Part shown: positions 37,699 through 46,833 of the stretch, piece by piece
Layout: each line of letters starts with the position of its first letter
Position numbering within the stretch: position 1 is the first letter of the stretch
The notes under the pieces: model-generated
The model's input: only the letters and a program-made list of their open reading frames with translations
Database searches by the model: none
What the model was told of the DNA's origin: nothing
Program-made: the position numbers and the translations under genes
Assembly: GCA_963744255.1 (NCBI GenBank)
Contig: CAVUSZ010000020.1
Span: 1-64,000 of the forward strand
From: DATEDA01 sp963744255
GTDB taxonomy: Bacteria; Pseudomonadota; Gammaproteobacteria; Burkholderiales; SG8-39
Reading direction: 5' to 3'
DNA: 64,000 nucleotides

Positions 37699-38568
37699 CT
37701 ACCTACGCCCGACGACTTTCGCGAGCACCGGAAAGTATTCCCCGCCGCACCCGGCGGCGATCGTCTTCTCCAGCAGCTCGCGCGCGTTGTCGGCGCCGCT
37801 CAGGCGCAGGCCGCACTCGGCGGCGATCTCGAGCGCGTAGCCGACGTCCTTCAGCATGTACTCGGCGGAGAACGCCCGTTCCGGATAGGCGCCGGGCAGC
37901 AGCGCCTTCATCCCGTGGTTGCGCAGGGCGAAGCTGTCTGCCGAGCTCTTGCCGAGCACGTCGAAGAGCGCGCCGGCGTCGACGCCGGCAGCTCTCGCGA
38001 CCGCCAGCGCCTCGGCGAGCGCGACCACGTTCTGCGCGAGAACCATGTTGTTCATGAGCTTCGCGAGCTGGCCGGCGCCGACGCCGCCGCAATGCGTCAC
38101 GTCTGAGCCCATGCAGGCGAGAAGCGGCCGGACCCGCTCGAAGGTCGCCGCCGGCGCACCGACCATGATCGAGAGCGTCCCCTTCACCGCGGCCTCGCGC
38201 GTGCGCGCGACCGGCGCGTCGGCGAACTCGATGCCGCGCGCGGCGAAGCGCCCGGCGAGGTCGCGGGCGAGTCGGACGGGTGCCGTGCTCAGATCGACGA
38301 CGCACGCGCCCGCCGGCAGCAGCGGCAGCATCGTTTCGCATACCGCCGACACTTCCGCGCCGCCCGGGAGGGACAGGAACACGACCCCGGCGTCCCGCGC
38401 GAGCGCGTCGATCGACGGCGCGGCGCGCACGGCGGCGACGGCGAGGCGCTGCAGCGGCCCGGGATCGAGGTCGAACGCAGTGACGGGCGCGCCGGCTTTC
38501 GCCGCCAGGTTGCGGCACATCGGCTCGCCGATGACGCCGAGGCCGACGAAGCCGAGCACGGCGGGCAT
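37699..38568 (-). CDS. beta-hydroxyacid dehydrogenase (3-hydroxyisobutyrate dehydrogenase family)
   Basis: 289 residues. 'LGFVGLGVIGEPMCRNLAAKAG' is the NAD(P)-binding GxGxxG, 'VVFLSLPGGAEV' and 'CVVDLSTAPVRLARDLAGRF' the substrate-binding region, 'FADAPVARTREAAVKGTLSIMVG' its continuation, and 'GGVGAGQLAKLMNNMVLAQNV' carries the catalytic Lys. The substrate is a small beta-hydroxy acid such as 3-hydroxyisobutyrate or tartronate semialdehyde. It follows a TctC gene by 5 bp, so a shared catabolic pathway is likely. Confidence 0.9.
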   Translation of the reverse strand: MPAVLGFVGLGVIGEPMCRNLAAKAGAPVTAFDLDPGPLQRLAVAAVRAAPSIDALARDAGVVFLSLPGGAEVSAVCETMLPLLPAGACVVDLSTAPVRLARDLAGRFAARGIEFADAPVARTREAAVKGTLSIMVGAPAATFERVRPLLACMGSDVTHCGGVGAGQLAKLMNNMVLAQNVVALAEALAVARAAGVDAGALFDVLGKSSADSFALRNHGMKALLPGAYPERAFSAEYMLKDVGYALEIAAECGLRLSGADNARELLEKTIAAGCGGEYFPVLAKVVGRR

Positions 38569-38573
38569 GCGAC

Positions 38574-39551
38574 TCAGTCGAGCTTGGCGCCGGAGTCCTT
38601 GACGATCCGCGCCCAGAGCTTCTCCTCCGCGACGAGGAAGGCGGCGAAGTCCTCCGGTGAGCGCGACCCTGCGGTCTCGGTGCCCTCGCGCGCGAGCATC
38701 TGCTTGACCTCCGGCTTCTGCAGCACCACGCTGGTCGCGTCGAAGAGCCGCTTGATGATCGGCGCCGGCGTGCCGGCGGGCGCGAAGAAGCCGTACCAGA
38801 ACGAGATCTCGTAGTCGGGCAGGCCCGCCGCTTCGGTGCCCGGCAGATTGGGGAAGAGCGGCGAGCCGTTCCGGCTCGTCACCGCGAGCCCGCGCAGCCG
38901 GCCCGCCTCGATCTGCGGCAGCACCGACGGCGGGGTCGCAAACGTCACCTGGGTGTCGCCCGCAAGCACCGACGCCACCGCCGGCCCGCCGCCCTTGAAG
39001 GGCACGTGCACGATGTCGACGCCGGCGACGCGAAGGAATAACACGCCGGCGAGGTGCGGCGCCGAGCCGTTGCCGGCGGAGGCAAAGTTGAGCTTGCCCG
39101 GCGCTTTCTTCGCGGCGTCGATCAGCTCGCGGAGCGATGTGATGCCGGTGCCAGGGTGAGCGGCGATCACCATCGGCGAGGCGGAGACCTGGGTGATCGG
39201 CGCGAGATCGGTCTTCGCGTTGTAGCCGAGCTTCGGCATCAGCAGCGGGTTGACCATGATGCTGCTCGGGCTCGCGATCAGGATCGTGTAGCCGTCGGGC
39301 GCCGCGCGCGCGGTCAGCTCCGCGGCGATGCTCGAGCCGGCCCCCGGCCGGTTCTCGATCACCAGCGGCTGCCCGAGCTCGCGCGCGAGCGGTTCGCCGA
39401 GCGCGCGCGCCACGAAGTCGGCCGCGCCGCCGGGCGGGAAGCCGACCAGCATGCGCACGGGCTTCGCCGGGTAGCCCTGGGCGAGCGCTGCCGGCGCGAC
39501 GAGCGCGACGGCGAGCGCGAGGAGAACCGCACGGACCGTTCCGCGCGTCAT
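38574..39551 (-). CDS. TctC-type tripartite tricarboxylate transporter substrate-binding protein
   Basis: 325 residues. Signal peptide 'MTRGTVRAVLLALAVALVAPAALA', then 'QGYPAKPVRMLVGFPPGGAADFVARAL', 'LVIENRPGAGSSIAAELTARAAPDGYT', 'IVHVPFKGGGPAVASVLAGDTQV' and 'FWYGFFAPAGTPAPIIKRL'. It is a periplasmic solute receptor. It overlaps the upstream gene stop by 4 nt (ATGA at 39548-39551) and is followed by a beta-hydroxyacid dehydrogenase, which may use the imported acid. Confidence 0.92.
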   Translation of the reverse strand: MTRGTVRAVLLALAVALVAPAALAQGYPAKPVRMLVGFPPGGAADFVARALGEPLARELGQPLVIENRPGAGSSIAAELTARAAPDGYTILIASPSSIMVNPLLMPKLGYNAKTDLAPITQVSASPMVIAAHPGTGITSLRELIDAAKKAPGKLNFASAGNGSAPHLAGVLFLRVAGVDIVHVPFKGGGPAVASVLAGDTQVTFATPPSVLPQIEAGRLRGLAVTSRNGSPLFPNLPGTEAAGLPDYEISFWYGFFAPAGTPAPIIKRLFDATSVVLQKPEVKQMLAREGTETAGSRSPEDFAAFLVAEEKLWARIVKDSGAKLD

Positions 39552-40138
39552 TGCGGCGGCTTGACTCCGTCCTTGCTGACCTGGATGCGCAGCGCCGTCA
39601 TCTTACCGTCGGGCGCGACCTGCGCGGCGACGAAGACATATTCGCCCGGAACCAGGTCGGAACGGCTGCCCGGCACCGCGCGCACGAGCGGGATGCCCTC
39701 GGGCACCACGATCTTCTGCACGCCGTCCTTGTGCTTCAGCGTCAGCTCGCGGTTGCCGGCGGCCGAAACGATCGCCTCCACGTTGGCGTTCGTCATCGTC
39801 GAGTTCGGCTGCAGGTCCCACGGGCCATGGCTGGTGGGGATATTGGGCGGGAGGTAGTGCACTTCGAGCGCGACGAGCGTGCCGTCCGGACGCTTCATTG
39901 CCGCCGCGCCGACGAGATCGCCCTGCTTGATGTCCTCGAACTTGATGGCCTTTGCCACGGCGACCGTGGCGTTCTCCACGAGCTGGAGCTTCAGATCCTG
40001 GCCCTCGCGCGACTTCACGTCGAGCACGGTGCCGTCGAAGGCCGTGATCGTGCCGCGCACGCGCATGGCGGTCTGCGCGTCGGCGGCGCCCGCCAGTGCG
40101 AGGGCGGCGCAAAACAGGACGATCCGGAGCTGACTCAT
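39548..40138 (-). CDS. exported protein of unknown function, OB-like repeats
   Basis: 196 residues. Signal peptide 'MSQLRIVLFCAALALAGAADA'. The mature part has two similar halves: 'VRGTITAFDGTVLDVKSREGQDLKLQLVEN' and 'VEAIVSAAGNRELTLKHKDGVQKIVVPEG', each a small beta-barrel-like unit, with 'LVPGEYVFVAAQVAPDGKMTALRI' at the end. It resembles DUF5666-type proteins. It is first in an operon with a TctC protein and a dehydrogenase, and its role there is not obvious. The start has AGGAGG 4-9 bp upstream. Confidence 0.7.
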   Translation of the reverse strand: MSQLRIVLFCAALALAGAADAQTAMRVRGTITAFDGTVLDVKSREGQDLKLQLVENATVAVAKAIKFEDIKQGDLVGAAAMKRPDGTLVALEVHYLPPNIPTSHGPWDLQPNSTMTNANVEAIVSAAGNRELTLKHKDGVQKIVVPEGIPLVRAVPGSRSDLVPGEYVFVAAQVAPDGKMTALRIQVSKDGVKPPQ

Positions 40139-40220
40139 GCGTCCTCCTGAGGGAATGGGAGCGACGCCGCGGCAGGCGGCGTCCGGGGCAAACACGCGCC
40201 GGGACATGGGCATTCCCGGT

Positions 40221-41253
40221 CTACAACGGTCCGAGGGGCGGCTCGTCCATGAGCGCGATCTGCTCGCGCAGCTCGAGGACGCGGTCCTGCCAGTAACGCT
40301 GGCTATTGAACCACGGAAAGGCGGCCGGGAACGCCGGGTCGTCCCAGCGCCTGGCGAGCCACGCCGAGTAGTGAATGAGCCGCAGCGTCCGCAGCGCTTC
40401 GACGAGCGCAAGCTCGCGCCGGTCCAACTCGCAGAAGTCCTCGTAACCCGCGAGCACATCGGAGAGCGCCTGCGTCATCGCTGCGCGGTCGCCCGAGAGC
40501 AGCATCCACAGATCCTGCACGGCCGGTCCCATCCGCGCATCGTCGAGGTCGACGAAATGGGGCCCGTGCGTCACGGCGGCGGGGGACTCCTTCCCGTTCC
40601 CCGACGGGCGTCCACAGGATGTTTCCGGAATGGCAGTCGCCGTGCAGCCGGATCGCGCGCACGTCGCCGGCGCGATCGTATGCGCGTCGCACGCCGTCGA
40701 GCGCGAGGTCGACGACGGTCTGCCACGCCGGGAGGAGGTCCGGGGGGATGAAGCGGTGCTCGAGCAGCCAGTCGCGCGGCTCGACGCCGAAGGTCGAGAT
40801 GTCGAGCTTGGGCCGCTCGGCAAACGGCTGCACGGCGCCGACCGCGTGGATGCGGCCGATGAAGCGTCCGAGCCATTCGAGCGTGTCGGGATCGTCGAGG
40901 TCGGGCGTGCGGCCACCCCGGCGCGGGTACACCGCAAAGCGGAAACCGCCGGACTCGTGCAGCGTCTTCCCGCCGAGCGCGAGCGGCGCAACGACCGGGA
41001 TCTCGCGCTCGGCGAGCTCGAGCGCGAACGCGTGCTCCTCGAGGATCTGGGCGTCGGTCCAGCGCGCCGGCCGATAGAACTTGACAACGACAGGCGGGCC
41101 GTCTTCGACGTAGACTTGGTAGACGCGGTTCTCGTAGCTGTTCAGCGCGAGCAATCGGCCGTCCCCGCGCACGCCCGCGGATTCGAGCGCGTCGAGCACC
41201 GCGTCGGGCGTCAGGTGCGCATAGGGATGGCGATCGACGTGCACGCGGGTCAC
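40221..41253 (-). pseudogene. srkA: SrkA/YihE-like stress response kinase, one frameshift
   Basis: A GTG start at 41253 overlaps the MFS gene stop by 4 nt. First frame: 'FALNSYENRVYQ'-like 'LALNSYENRVYQVYVEDGPPVVVKFYRP' (ATP-binding Lys), 'WLGRFIGRIHAVGA', 'AIRLHGDCHSGNILW' (catalytic loop). The frame shifts near 40600 and continues 'HGPHFVDLDDARMGPAVQDL' with 'WMLLSGD' (metal Asp) and 'IHYSAWLARRWDDPAFPAAF'. This is the YihE/RdoA Ser/Thr kinase of envelope stress and programmed death suppression. The shift falls in a variable loop, so a sequencing error is plausible. Confidence 0.8.
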
Positions 41254-42413
41254 CGCCGCGCGCGCAGGTAGAGAGCGAGCGCCGCCGCCGAAGCGACGAT
41301 GCCGACGGCGCAGACGCCCAGCCAGCCGGCCCGGCTCCAGGCGAGGCTCGCGAGAAACGCGCCGGTCGCGTAACCGCCCCAGCCATGGACCGCGAACACC
41401 GTGTTCGAGCGGCTGCGGGTCGCTGGATCAACGCCGGTAATGAACGCCTGGTTCGCGACCATCGCCGCGCGCAGACCCGAGTCGAGGAGGATCGCGCCGG
41501 CGACGATCGCGGCGACCGTCAGCACGCCGAAGCCGAACACGAGGTACGCGGCCATCACCAGCGCGATGCCGGTGGTGACGACCGGGCCAACGCCCTTGCG
41601 GTCCATCCAGCGCCCGGCGGGCCGCGCGACGAGGACGCCCGCGGCGCCCGGAATCCCGATCAGTCCCGCCGCGGCGGCGCCGAGGCCGTGCACTGCTGCG
41701 AGCATCAGCGCGATGGTCGCCCAGAAGCCGCCGTAGCAGATCCCGAGCAGGAACTGCACGCCGGAGGCGCTGCGTAGATCCGCGCGGGTGCGCAGCAGGT
41801 CGGCGAGCGATCGCATCAACGCGCGGTACGCGAGCCCGGTCTTCGCCGGCACGCTCGGGCAGCGGAGGAGCATCGCGAGCAGCACCGCGACGAGCATCAC
41901 GGCCGATATCACGTACATCCAGCGCCAGCCGAGCTGCGACGTGACGAAGCCACCGCCGATACGGCCGAAGAGAATGCCGAGAAACAGGCCCGACAGCACC
42001 GTGCCTACCGCGCGGCCGCCCTGGCCTGCCGGCGCGAGCCCGGCGACCAGCGGTATGACGTCCTGCGACAGGCTCGCGCCGACGCCGGCGACGAAGCCCG
42101 CGGCCACGAGCAGCGGGAGCGACGGTGCAGCGGCCATCGCCCCCATCGCGAGGGCGAGGCACGAGAGCTTGCCGAGAATCAGCCGGCGCTTGTCGGAGCT
42201 GTCGCCGAGCGGCGTGAGGAAGAGGGTACCGGACAGGAATCCCGCGAAGGACAGCGTCGGCACCCAGCCGACCTCGGCGGCGCTCGCCCCGAACTCGCGG
42301 GCGAGCTCGGGGAGCATCGGCGTCTGGAAGTGGATGGTCCCCGCGGTCGCGAACATCGTCACCGTGAGCAGAACCATCAGGCCGCGGGCGCCCCGCGGAC
42401 CGGACTCGTTCAC
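41250..42413 (-). CDS. MFS transporter
   Basis: 387 residues with twelve hydrophobic segments. The N half has 'MLPELAREFGASAAEVGWVPTLSFAGFLSGTLF' and the loop 2-3 motif 'PLGDSSDKRRLIL' (a variant of GxxxDRxGRR). The C half has 'RPAGRWMDRKGVGPVV'. It resembles the YnfM/CmlA-like exporter group of drug:proton antiporters. The substrate is unknown. It is coupled to the srkA gene by a GTGA overlap. Confidence 0.88.
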   Translation of the reverse strand: MNESGPRGARGLMVLLTVTMFATAGTIHFQTPMLPELAREFGASAAEVGWVPTLSFAGFLSGTLFLTPLGDSSDKRRLILGKLSCLALAMGAMAAAPSLPLLVAAGFVAGVGASLSQDVIPLVAGLAPAGQGGRAVGTVLSGLFLGILFGRIGGGFVTSQLGWRWMYVISAVMLVAVLLAMLLRCPSVPAKTGLAYRALMRSLADLLRTRADLRSASGVQFLLGICYGGFWATIALMLAAVHGLGAAAAGLIGIPGAAGVLVARPAGRWMDRKGVGPVVTTGIALVMAAYLVFGFGVLTVAAIVAGAILLDSGLRAAMVANQAFITGVDPATRSRSNTVFAVHGWGGYATGAFLASLAWSRAGWLGVCAVGIVASAAALALYLRARR

Positions 42414-42464
42414 CTCGCGACCCTCCCGCGCGCTTCGCTGAAATCGCGGGAGTCTGGTACGGCG

Positions 42465-42734
42465 CTAGCGCCGGCGTGACCCGCCGCGGCTCGGCATCGC
42501 GCGCGCTTCATTCACCCGCAGCGGGCGCCCGTGGAGCTCCTTGCCGTTCAGGCCGGCGATCGCCGCGAGCGAATGCTGCTTGCCCGGCATTTCCACGAAG
42601 CCGAACCCCTTGGACGTGCCGGTGAAGAGCTCCCGCTTCACCTCCGCCGATTTCACTTCGCCGAACGACTTGAACAGCGCGACCAGCTCGTCCTCGGTCG
42701 CCTCCGGCGCCAGGTTGCCTACGAAGATATCCAT
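42465..42734 (-). CDS. RRM-domain RNA-binding protein
   Basis: 89 residues, a single RRM. RNP2 'DIFVGNL' at 2-8 and RNP1 'SKGFGFVEM' near 42-50. The tail 'MPSRGGSRRR' is Arg/Gly-rich. Bacterial single-RRM proteins act as RNA chaperones and are often cold-induced. It is encoded 46 bp downstream of the RhlE helicase on the same strand, which suggests joint work on structured RNA. The start has AGGAG upstream. Confidence 0.9.
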   Translation of the reverse strand: MDIFVGNLAPEATEDELVALFKSFGEVKSAEVKRELFTGTSKGFGFVEMPGKQHSLAAIAGLNGKELHGRPLRVNEARAMPSRGGSRRR

Positions 42735-42780
42735 GACGGGCTCCTCTCTTGAGTTGTACGGAACGGATTCTGGGGCAAGC

Positions 42781-44127
42781 TCAGCCGGCGCGCCGGGGTG
42801 TGCCGCGAAGCAAGGCGGGAACGTGCGGTTCGTGGCGAGCCGGCGCGGCGGGGCGGGGCGTCGCATGAACGTGGCCGCGGGCGCGCTCCGCGTCGTTCCC
42901 CCGATGCTTCCCGGCATGAGGCGAGCGGGCCGGCTGCTCGCGCCTGGAGGCGGGCAGTTGCGGCGTCTGCGGCGCCGCACCCGGCTCGAATCCGGGCACG
43001 ACTTCGCGTGCGAGGCGGCGCTTGAGCAGCTTCTCGATGTCGGCCAGCAACCCGTGCTCTTCGGGTGCGACGAGCGAGATCGCTTCGCCGGTCGCGCCCG
43101 CTCGCCCGGTGCGGCCGATGCGGTGCACGTAGTCCTCGGGGACGTGCGGCAGCTCGAAGTTCACGACGTGCGGCAGCTCCTCGATGTCGAGCCCGCGCGA
43201 GGCGAGGTCGGTCGCGACGAGGACCCGGACCGAGCCGTCCTTGAATCCGGCCAGCGCCTTGGTGCGCGCGCCCTGGCTCTTGTTGCCATGGATCGCGGTC
43301 GCCTCCACGCCGTCCTTGCAGAGCTGCTCCGCGAGGCGGTTCGCGCCATGCTTGGTGCGCGTGAAGACCAGCACCTGGTGCCAGTCGCCTGCGAGCACGA
43401 GATGCGCGAGCAGCGCACGCTTGCGGGCCTGCGCGACCGGATGGACGCGCTGGGCGACGAGCTCGGACTCGGCGTTCCGCCGCGCGACCTGGACCTGCGC
43501 GGGATCGTGGAGCAGCGACTCGGCAAGCGCGCGGATCTCGTCGGAGAAGGTGGCCGAGAACAGCAGGTTCTGGCGCTTCTTCGGGAGGACGGCGAGGATG
43601 CGCCGGATGTCGCGGATGAAGCCCATGTCGAGCATCCGGTCGGCCTCGTCGAGCACGAGGATCTCGACGTGCCGGAGGTCGACCGTACGCTGCTGCATGT
43701 GATCGAGTAGCCGGCCTGGCGTCGCGACGAGTATGTCGACGCCGCGCCGCAGCGCGTCGATCTGCGGATTGATGCCGACGCCGCCGTAGACGAGCGTCGA
43801 CCTGAGCCTGAGGTGCTTGCCGTACGTGCGGACGCTTTCTTCGACCTGCGCCGCGAGCTCGCGGGTCGGCGTGACGATCAGCGCGCGGACGGGGTGCTTC
43901 GCGGGCGAGGCGCTCGCACTCGCGTGCGCGGAAAGGCGCTGCAACAGCGGCAGCGTGAAGCCTGCGGTCTTGCCGGTGCCGGTCTGGGCGCCGGCGAGGA
44001 CGTCGCGGCCTTCGAGGATGACGGGAATCGCCTGCGCCTGGACGGGCGTCGGCTCGGTGTAGCCTTCGCTCGCGACGGCGCGAACGAGCTCGGGTGCGAG
44101 GCCGAGCCTCGCGAACGAATCGGACAA
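42781..44127 (-). CDS. rhlE: DEAD-box RNA helicase RhlE
   Basis: 448 residues. Motifs: Q motif 'GYTEPTPVQAQAIPVILEGRD', motif I 'AGAQTGTGKT', 'PTRELAAQV', 'VATPGRLLDHM', motif II 'LVLDEADRMLDMGF', motif III 'FSATF', 'LVFTRTKHGANRLAEQL', 'VATDLASRGLDIEEL' and 'YVHRIGRTGRAG'. The C-terminal tail is basic and rich in Pro, His and Arg. RhlE helps ribosome maturation and RNA decay. An RRM gene follows. Confidence 0.94.
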   Translation of the reverse strand: MSDSFARLGLAPELVRAVASEGYTEPTPVQAQAIPVILEGRDVLAGAQTGTGKTAGFTLPLLQRLSAHASASASPAKHPVRALIVTPTRELAAQVEESVRTYGKHLRLRSTLVYGGVGINPQIDALRRGVDILVATPGRLLDHMQQRTVDLRHVEILVLDEADRMLDMGFIRDIRRILAVLPKKRQNLLFSATFSDEIRALAESLLHDPAQVQVARRNAESELVAQRVHPVAQARKRALLAHLVLAGDWHQVLVFTRTKHGANRLAEQLCKDGVEATAIHGNKSQGARTKALAGFKDGSVRVLVATDLASRGLDIEELPHVVNFELPHVPEDYVHRIGRTGRAGATGEAISLVAPEEHGLLADIEKLLKRRLAREVVPGFEPGAAPQTPQLPASRREQPARSPHAGKHRGNDAERARGHVHATPRPAAPARHEPHVPALLRGTPRRAG

Positions 44128-44391
44128 GACAAATCTCCTGGCTCGGCCTGCTGCGGCGCTACGCCGTCAGAACCGGTTCAGGCAGATGCGAACTGCTTGG
44201 TTGAGGGTTTCGAGGGAGTTCGAGAACCGGGCGTGAGCCCGGGGCAACAACCGCGAATGGACTGGGCTGCCGACCGGATGAGGCGAACCCTGAATTCCGC
44301 GGCGGACTATACAGGGTTTCGGTCGCGAGGTCGAGATGCCGACCGAGCCACGCTACCATTCCGGTCGCGCATACTTCACGAAACCTCCAGC
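44128..44391. other. 264-bp divergent intergenic region
   Basis: It separates rhlE (minus) from the ThDP enzyme gene (plus). I see no open frame with protein-like content and no clear sigma-70 promoter. The part next to rhlE would be its 5' leader. Confidence 0.5.
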
Positions 44392-46044
44392 ATGCCCCAC
44401 CGCAACGGCCGCACCGCTTTCCTCGAGCTCCTCGTCGACGAGGGCGTCACGCATCTCTTCGGCAATCCGGGCACGACGGAGCTCGCGATCATGGAGGTGG
44501 TGCCCGACTTCCCGCAGCTCGAATTCGTGCTCGGGCTGCAGGAGTCGGTGGTGCTCGGGATGGCCGACGGCTATGCACGCGCGTCGGGCCGGCCCGCGGC
44601 GGCGAACGTGCACGTCGCGCCGGGGCTGGGCAACGCGATGGGCGCGCTCTACAACGCGAAGTTCTCGAACTCGCCGATCGTCGTCACCGCCGGCCAGCAG
44701 GAGCAGGGCCACGGCCTCCTCGAGCCGTTGCTCTACGAGCCGCTGGTGCCGATGGCGCAGCCGCTGGTGAAATGGGCGGTCGAGGTGACGCGCGTCGAGG
44801 ACCTGCCGCGGATCGTGCGGCGCGCGGTCAAGCTGGCGCTCACGCCGCCGACCGGGCCGGTGTTCATCAGCCTGCCGGGCGATGTGCTCGAGCAATCCGC
44901 CGAGCTCGACCTCGGCCGCCCGGTGCGCGTGGATGCCAGGGTCCGGCCTGCGGACGAAGCGTTGGCGCGCCTCGCCGATCGGCTGCTCGCCGCGCGCAAT
45001 CCCGTGATCGTCGCGGGCCAGGAGCTCGCGACCCACGACGCCTTCGCCGAGGCCGGCGAGCTCGCGGAGCTCCTCGGCGCGGCGGTGTTTGCCTCGTCGG
45101 TCGCTTACGGCGCGCAGTTCCCGACCGCGCATCCGGCGTACTGCGGCAGCCTCACGCGGAACCAGAAGCAGGTGCGCGCGACGCTCGAGCCGTACGATCT
45201 TCTCGTCTGCCTCGGCGCGGATCTCCTGCGGATGTCGGTCTACAGCCCGGTCGAGCCGCTGCCGGAAGGATTGCCGGTCGTGCACATCAGCGAGCGCGGC
45301 TGGGAGCTCGGCAAGAACTACCGCACCGATGTCGCGATCCAGGCCAACGTCAAGGAGACGCTGCGGGCGCTGCTGCCGCTCGTGCGGGCCCGGCGTCCGC
45401 CGCAAGCCCCCGCGCGGCTCGCGGCACTGCAGGAGCGCAACTGGTCGGCGCAGCGCGTGCAAGCGGCGGTCGCCGCGATGATGGAGGCGGAGACGACGCC
45501 GATCGACCCGCGCTTCCTCATGCTGCGGATCAGCGAGCATCTGCCGAAGGATGGGGTCGTGGTCGAGGAAGCGCTGATCTCGTCGCTCTCGCTGCCCGGG
45601 TTCCTGCCGATCCGCGACCCGCGCGCGTTCTACGGGCTGGCGAGCGGCGGTCTCGGGTTCGCGATGCCGGGTGCGATCGGCGTGAGCCTCGCGCTCCCCG
45701 GCCGGCCGGTCACGGCGGTGGTCGGCGACGGCAGCGCGATGTACGGCATCCAGGCGCTCTGGACTGCCGCGCACCTGAAGTTGCCCGTGACCTACGTCAT
45801 CGCGAACAACCGCGGCTACCGCATCCTGAAGGAGCGGCTGGTCTCGATGCGCGGCGCGGACAGGTTCGTCGGCATGGACATCCGGGACCCGGCGATCGAT
45901 TACGTGGGACTCGCGCGGTCGCTGGGCGTCCCGGGCCGGCGCGTGACCGACCCGAACGACGTCGTGCCGGCGTTGCGCGAGGCGGCGGAGCGGAGCGGCC
46001 CGAGCCTGATCGAGGTGATCGTCGCGGACGGGTTCGGGGGCTGA
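44392..46044 (+). CDS. benzoylformate decarboxylase-like ThDP enzyme
   Basis: 550 residues. N-terminal PYR domain: 'VTHLFGNPGTTELAIMEV' and 'FVLGLQESVVLGMADGYARASG' with the cofactor-activating Glu. The middle domain has 'GPVFISLPGDVLEQ'. The C-terminal PP domain has 'LASGGLGFAMPGAIGVSLALPGRPV', then the metal-ThDP motif 'VVGDGSAMYGIQALWTAAHLKLPVTYVIANN'. Closest in pattern to MdlC, which decarboxylates benzoylformate to benzaldehyde. No mandelate genes are near, so a related 2-oxo acid is possible. It is followed 4 bp later by a cupin gene. Confidence 0.85.
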   Translation: MPHRNGRTAFLELLVDEGVTHLFGNPGTTELAIMEVVPDFPQLEFVLGLQESVVLGMADGYARASGRPAAANVHVAPGLGNAMGALYNAKFSNSPIVVTAGQQEQGHGLLEPLLYEPLVPMAQPLVKWAVEVTRVEDLPRIVRRAVKLALTPPTGPVFISLPGDVLEQSAELDLGRPVRVDARVRPADEALARLADRLLAARNPVIVAGQELATHDAFAEAGELAELLGAAVFASSVAYGAQFPTAHPAYCGSLTRNQKQVRATLEPYDLLVCLGADLLRMSVYSPVEPLPEGLPVVHISERGWELGKNYRTDVAIQANVKETLRALLPLVRARRPPQAPARLAALQERNWSAQRVQAAVAAMMEAETTPIDPRFLMLRISEHLPKDGVVVEEALISSLSLPGFLPIRDPRAFYGLASGGLGFAMPGAIGVSLALPGRPVTAVVGDGSAMYGIQALWTAAHLKLPVTYVIANNRGYRILKERLVSMRGADRFVGMDIRDPAIDYVGLARSLGVPGRRVTDPNDVVPALREAAERSGPSLIEVIVADGFGG

Positions 46045-46048
46045 GGGC

Positions 46049-46381
46049 ATGGTCGCGAACCTCTTCGATGCGCTACCGGGCCCGGGCGCCGGGGAGGCGT
46101 TCGACGTGCTGCTCGCGCGTACCGGTCTCAGGATCGAGCGGATCGTGTCGAACGGGCACGCGAGCCCGCCGGGGTTCTGGTACGACCAGCCGCAGGGCGA
46201 ATGGGTGCTGCTGGTCGCGGGCGCGGCGGCATTGCGCTTCGAGGACGAGCCGGCGGTGCGCACGCTCGCGCCGGGCGACTGCCTCGACATCGCGGCGCAC
46301 CGCCGTCACCGCGTCGAGTGGACGCATCCGGCGGAACCGACCATCTGGCTCGCCGTTCACTACGGAGGCGCCACGACATGA
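46049..46381 (+). CDS. cupin-domain protein
   Basis: 110 residues, one small beta-barrel: 'ERIVSNGHASPPGFWYDQPQ', 'EWVLLVAGAAALRFED' and 'LAPGDCLDIAAHRRHRVEWTHP'. The second cupin motif (GDxxxIxxxxxHRV) is clear. The first has one His and a Glu before the 'WVLL' strand, so a metal site is plausible. It is close to cupins annotated as phosphoribosylaminoimidazole-related or cupin_2. It is 4 bp after the ThDP gene and overlaps the MazG gene by 4 nt. Confidence 0.8.
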   Translation: MVANLFDALPGPGAGEAFDVLLARTGLRIERIVSNGHASPPGFWYDQPQGEWVLLVAGAAALRFEDEPAVRTLAPGDCLDIAAHRRHRVEWTHPAEPTIWLAVHYGGATT

Positions 46382-46734
46382 CCCGCATCGACAGCCTCGA
46401 CGCGTTGCGCACCAGCCTCCGCCGCTTCGTCGCCGAGCGCGACTGGGACCAGTTCCACAACCCGAAGAACCTCGCCATGGCGCTGATCGCCGAAGCCGGG
46501 GAGCTCGTCGAGCACTTCCAGTGGCTGACGCCCGCCGAGGCCGACAGCCTCCCGCCCGACACTCGTATCGAGGTGGCGCACGAGATCGCCGACGTGCTGA
46601 TCTTCCTCGTCGAGCTCGCCGACCGGCTCGGCATCGATCCGCTCGCCGCCGCCGAGCGGAAGCTCGCGCTCAACGCGAAGAAGTATCCGGTTGAAAAAGC
46701 GCGCGGCAGCGCCAGGAAGTACGACAAGCTCTAG
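46378..46734 (+). CDS. MazG-like nucleotide pyrophosphohydrolase
   Basis: 118 residues. 'RDWDQFHNPKNLAMALIAEAGELVEHFQWL' carries the first EAGEL metal motif, and 'VAHEIADVLIFLVELADRLGID' the second (EIADV). This is the RS21-C6/dCTPase-type MazG fold that hydrolyses non-canonical or excess dNTPs to dNMP. The size is normal for single-domain MazG-like enzymes. It is translated from an ATGA overlap with the cupin. Confidence 0.88.
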   Translation: MTRIDSLDALRTSLRRFVAERDWDQFHNPKNLAMALIAEAGELVEHFQWLTPAEADSLPPDTRIEVAHEIADVLIFLVELADRLGIDPLAAAERKLALNAKKYPVEKARGSARKYDKL

Positions 46735-46744
46735 CGTGGGAAAC

Positions 46745-46818
46745 CGATGCCGAAGGCATCGCTTTCGCCGACTTCGGGAAGCACGAGGGGCGCCGCGAAG
46801 CGGCTTTGCCCCCTCGTG
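46745..46818. terminator. two hairpins between mazG-like gene and rlmJ
   Basis: First: CGATGCC-GAA-GGCATCG (46745-46761), followed by CTTTC. Second: outer CACGAGGGG (46782-46790) with CCCCTCGTG (46810-46818), enclosing GCCGC-GAA-GCGGC (46792-46804). The second ends 15 bp before the rlmJ GTG and could also affect its translation. Confidence 0.55.
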
Positions 46819-46833
46819 TCGTGACGAGCCTAG

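Noticed and set aside
44392..46044. Mandelate pathway locus
   Set aside because: The enzyme resembles benzoylformate decarboxylase, but no mandelate racemase, mandelate dehydrogenase or benzaldehyde dehydrogenase gene is nearby, so the pathway is not supported.
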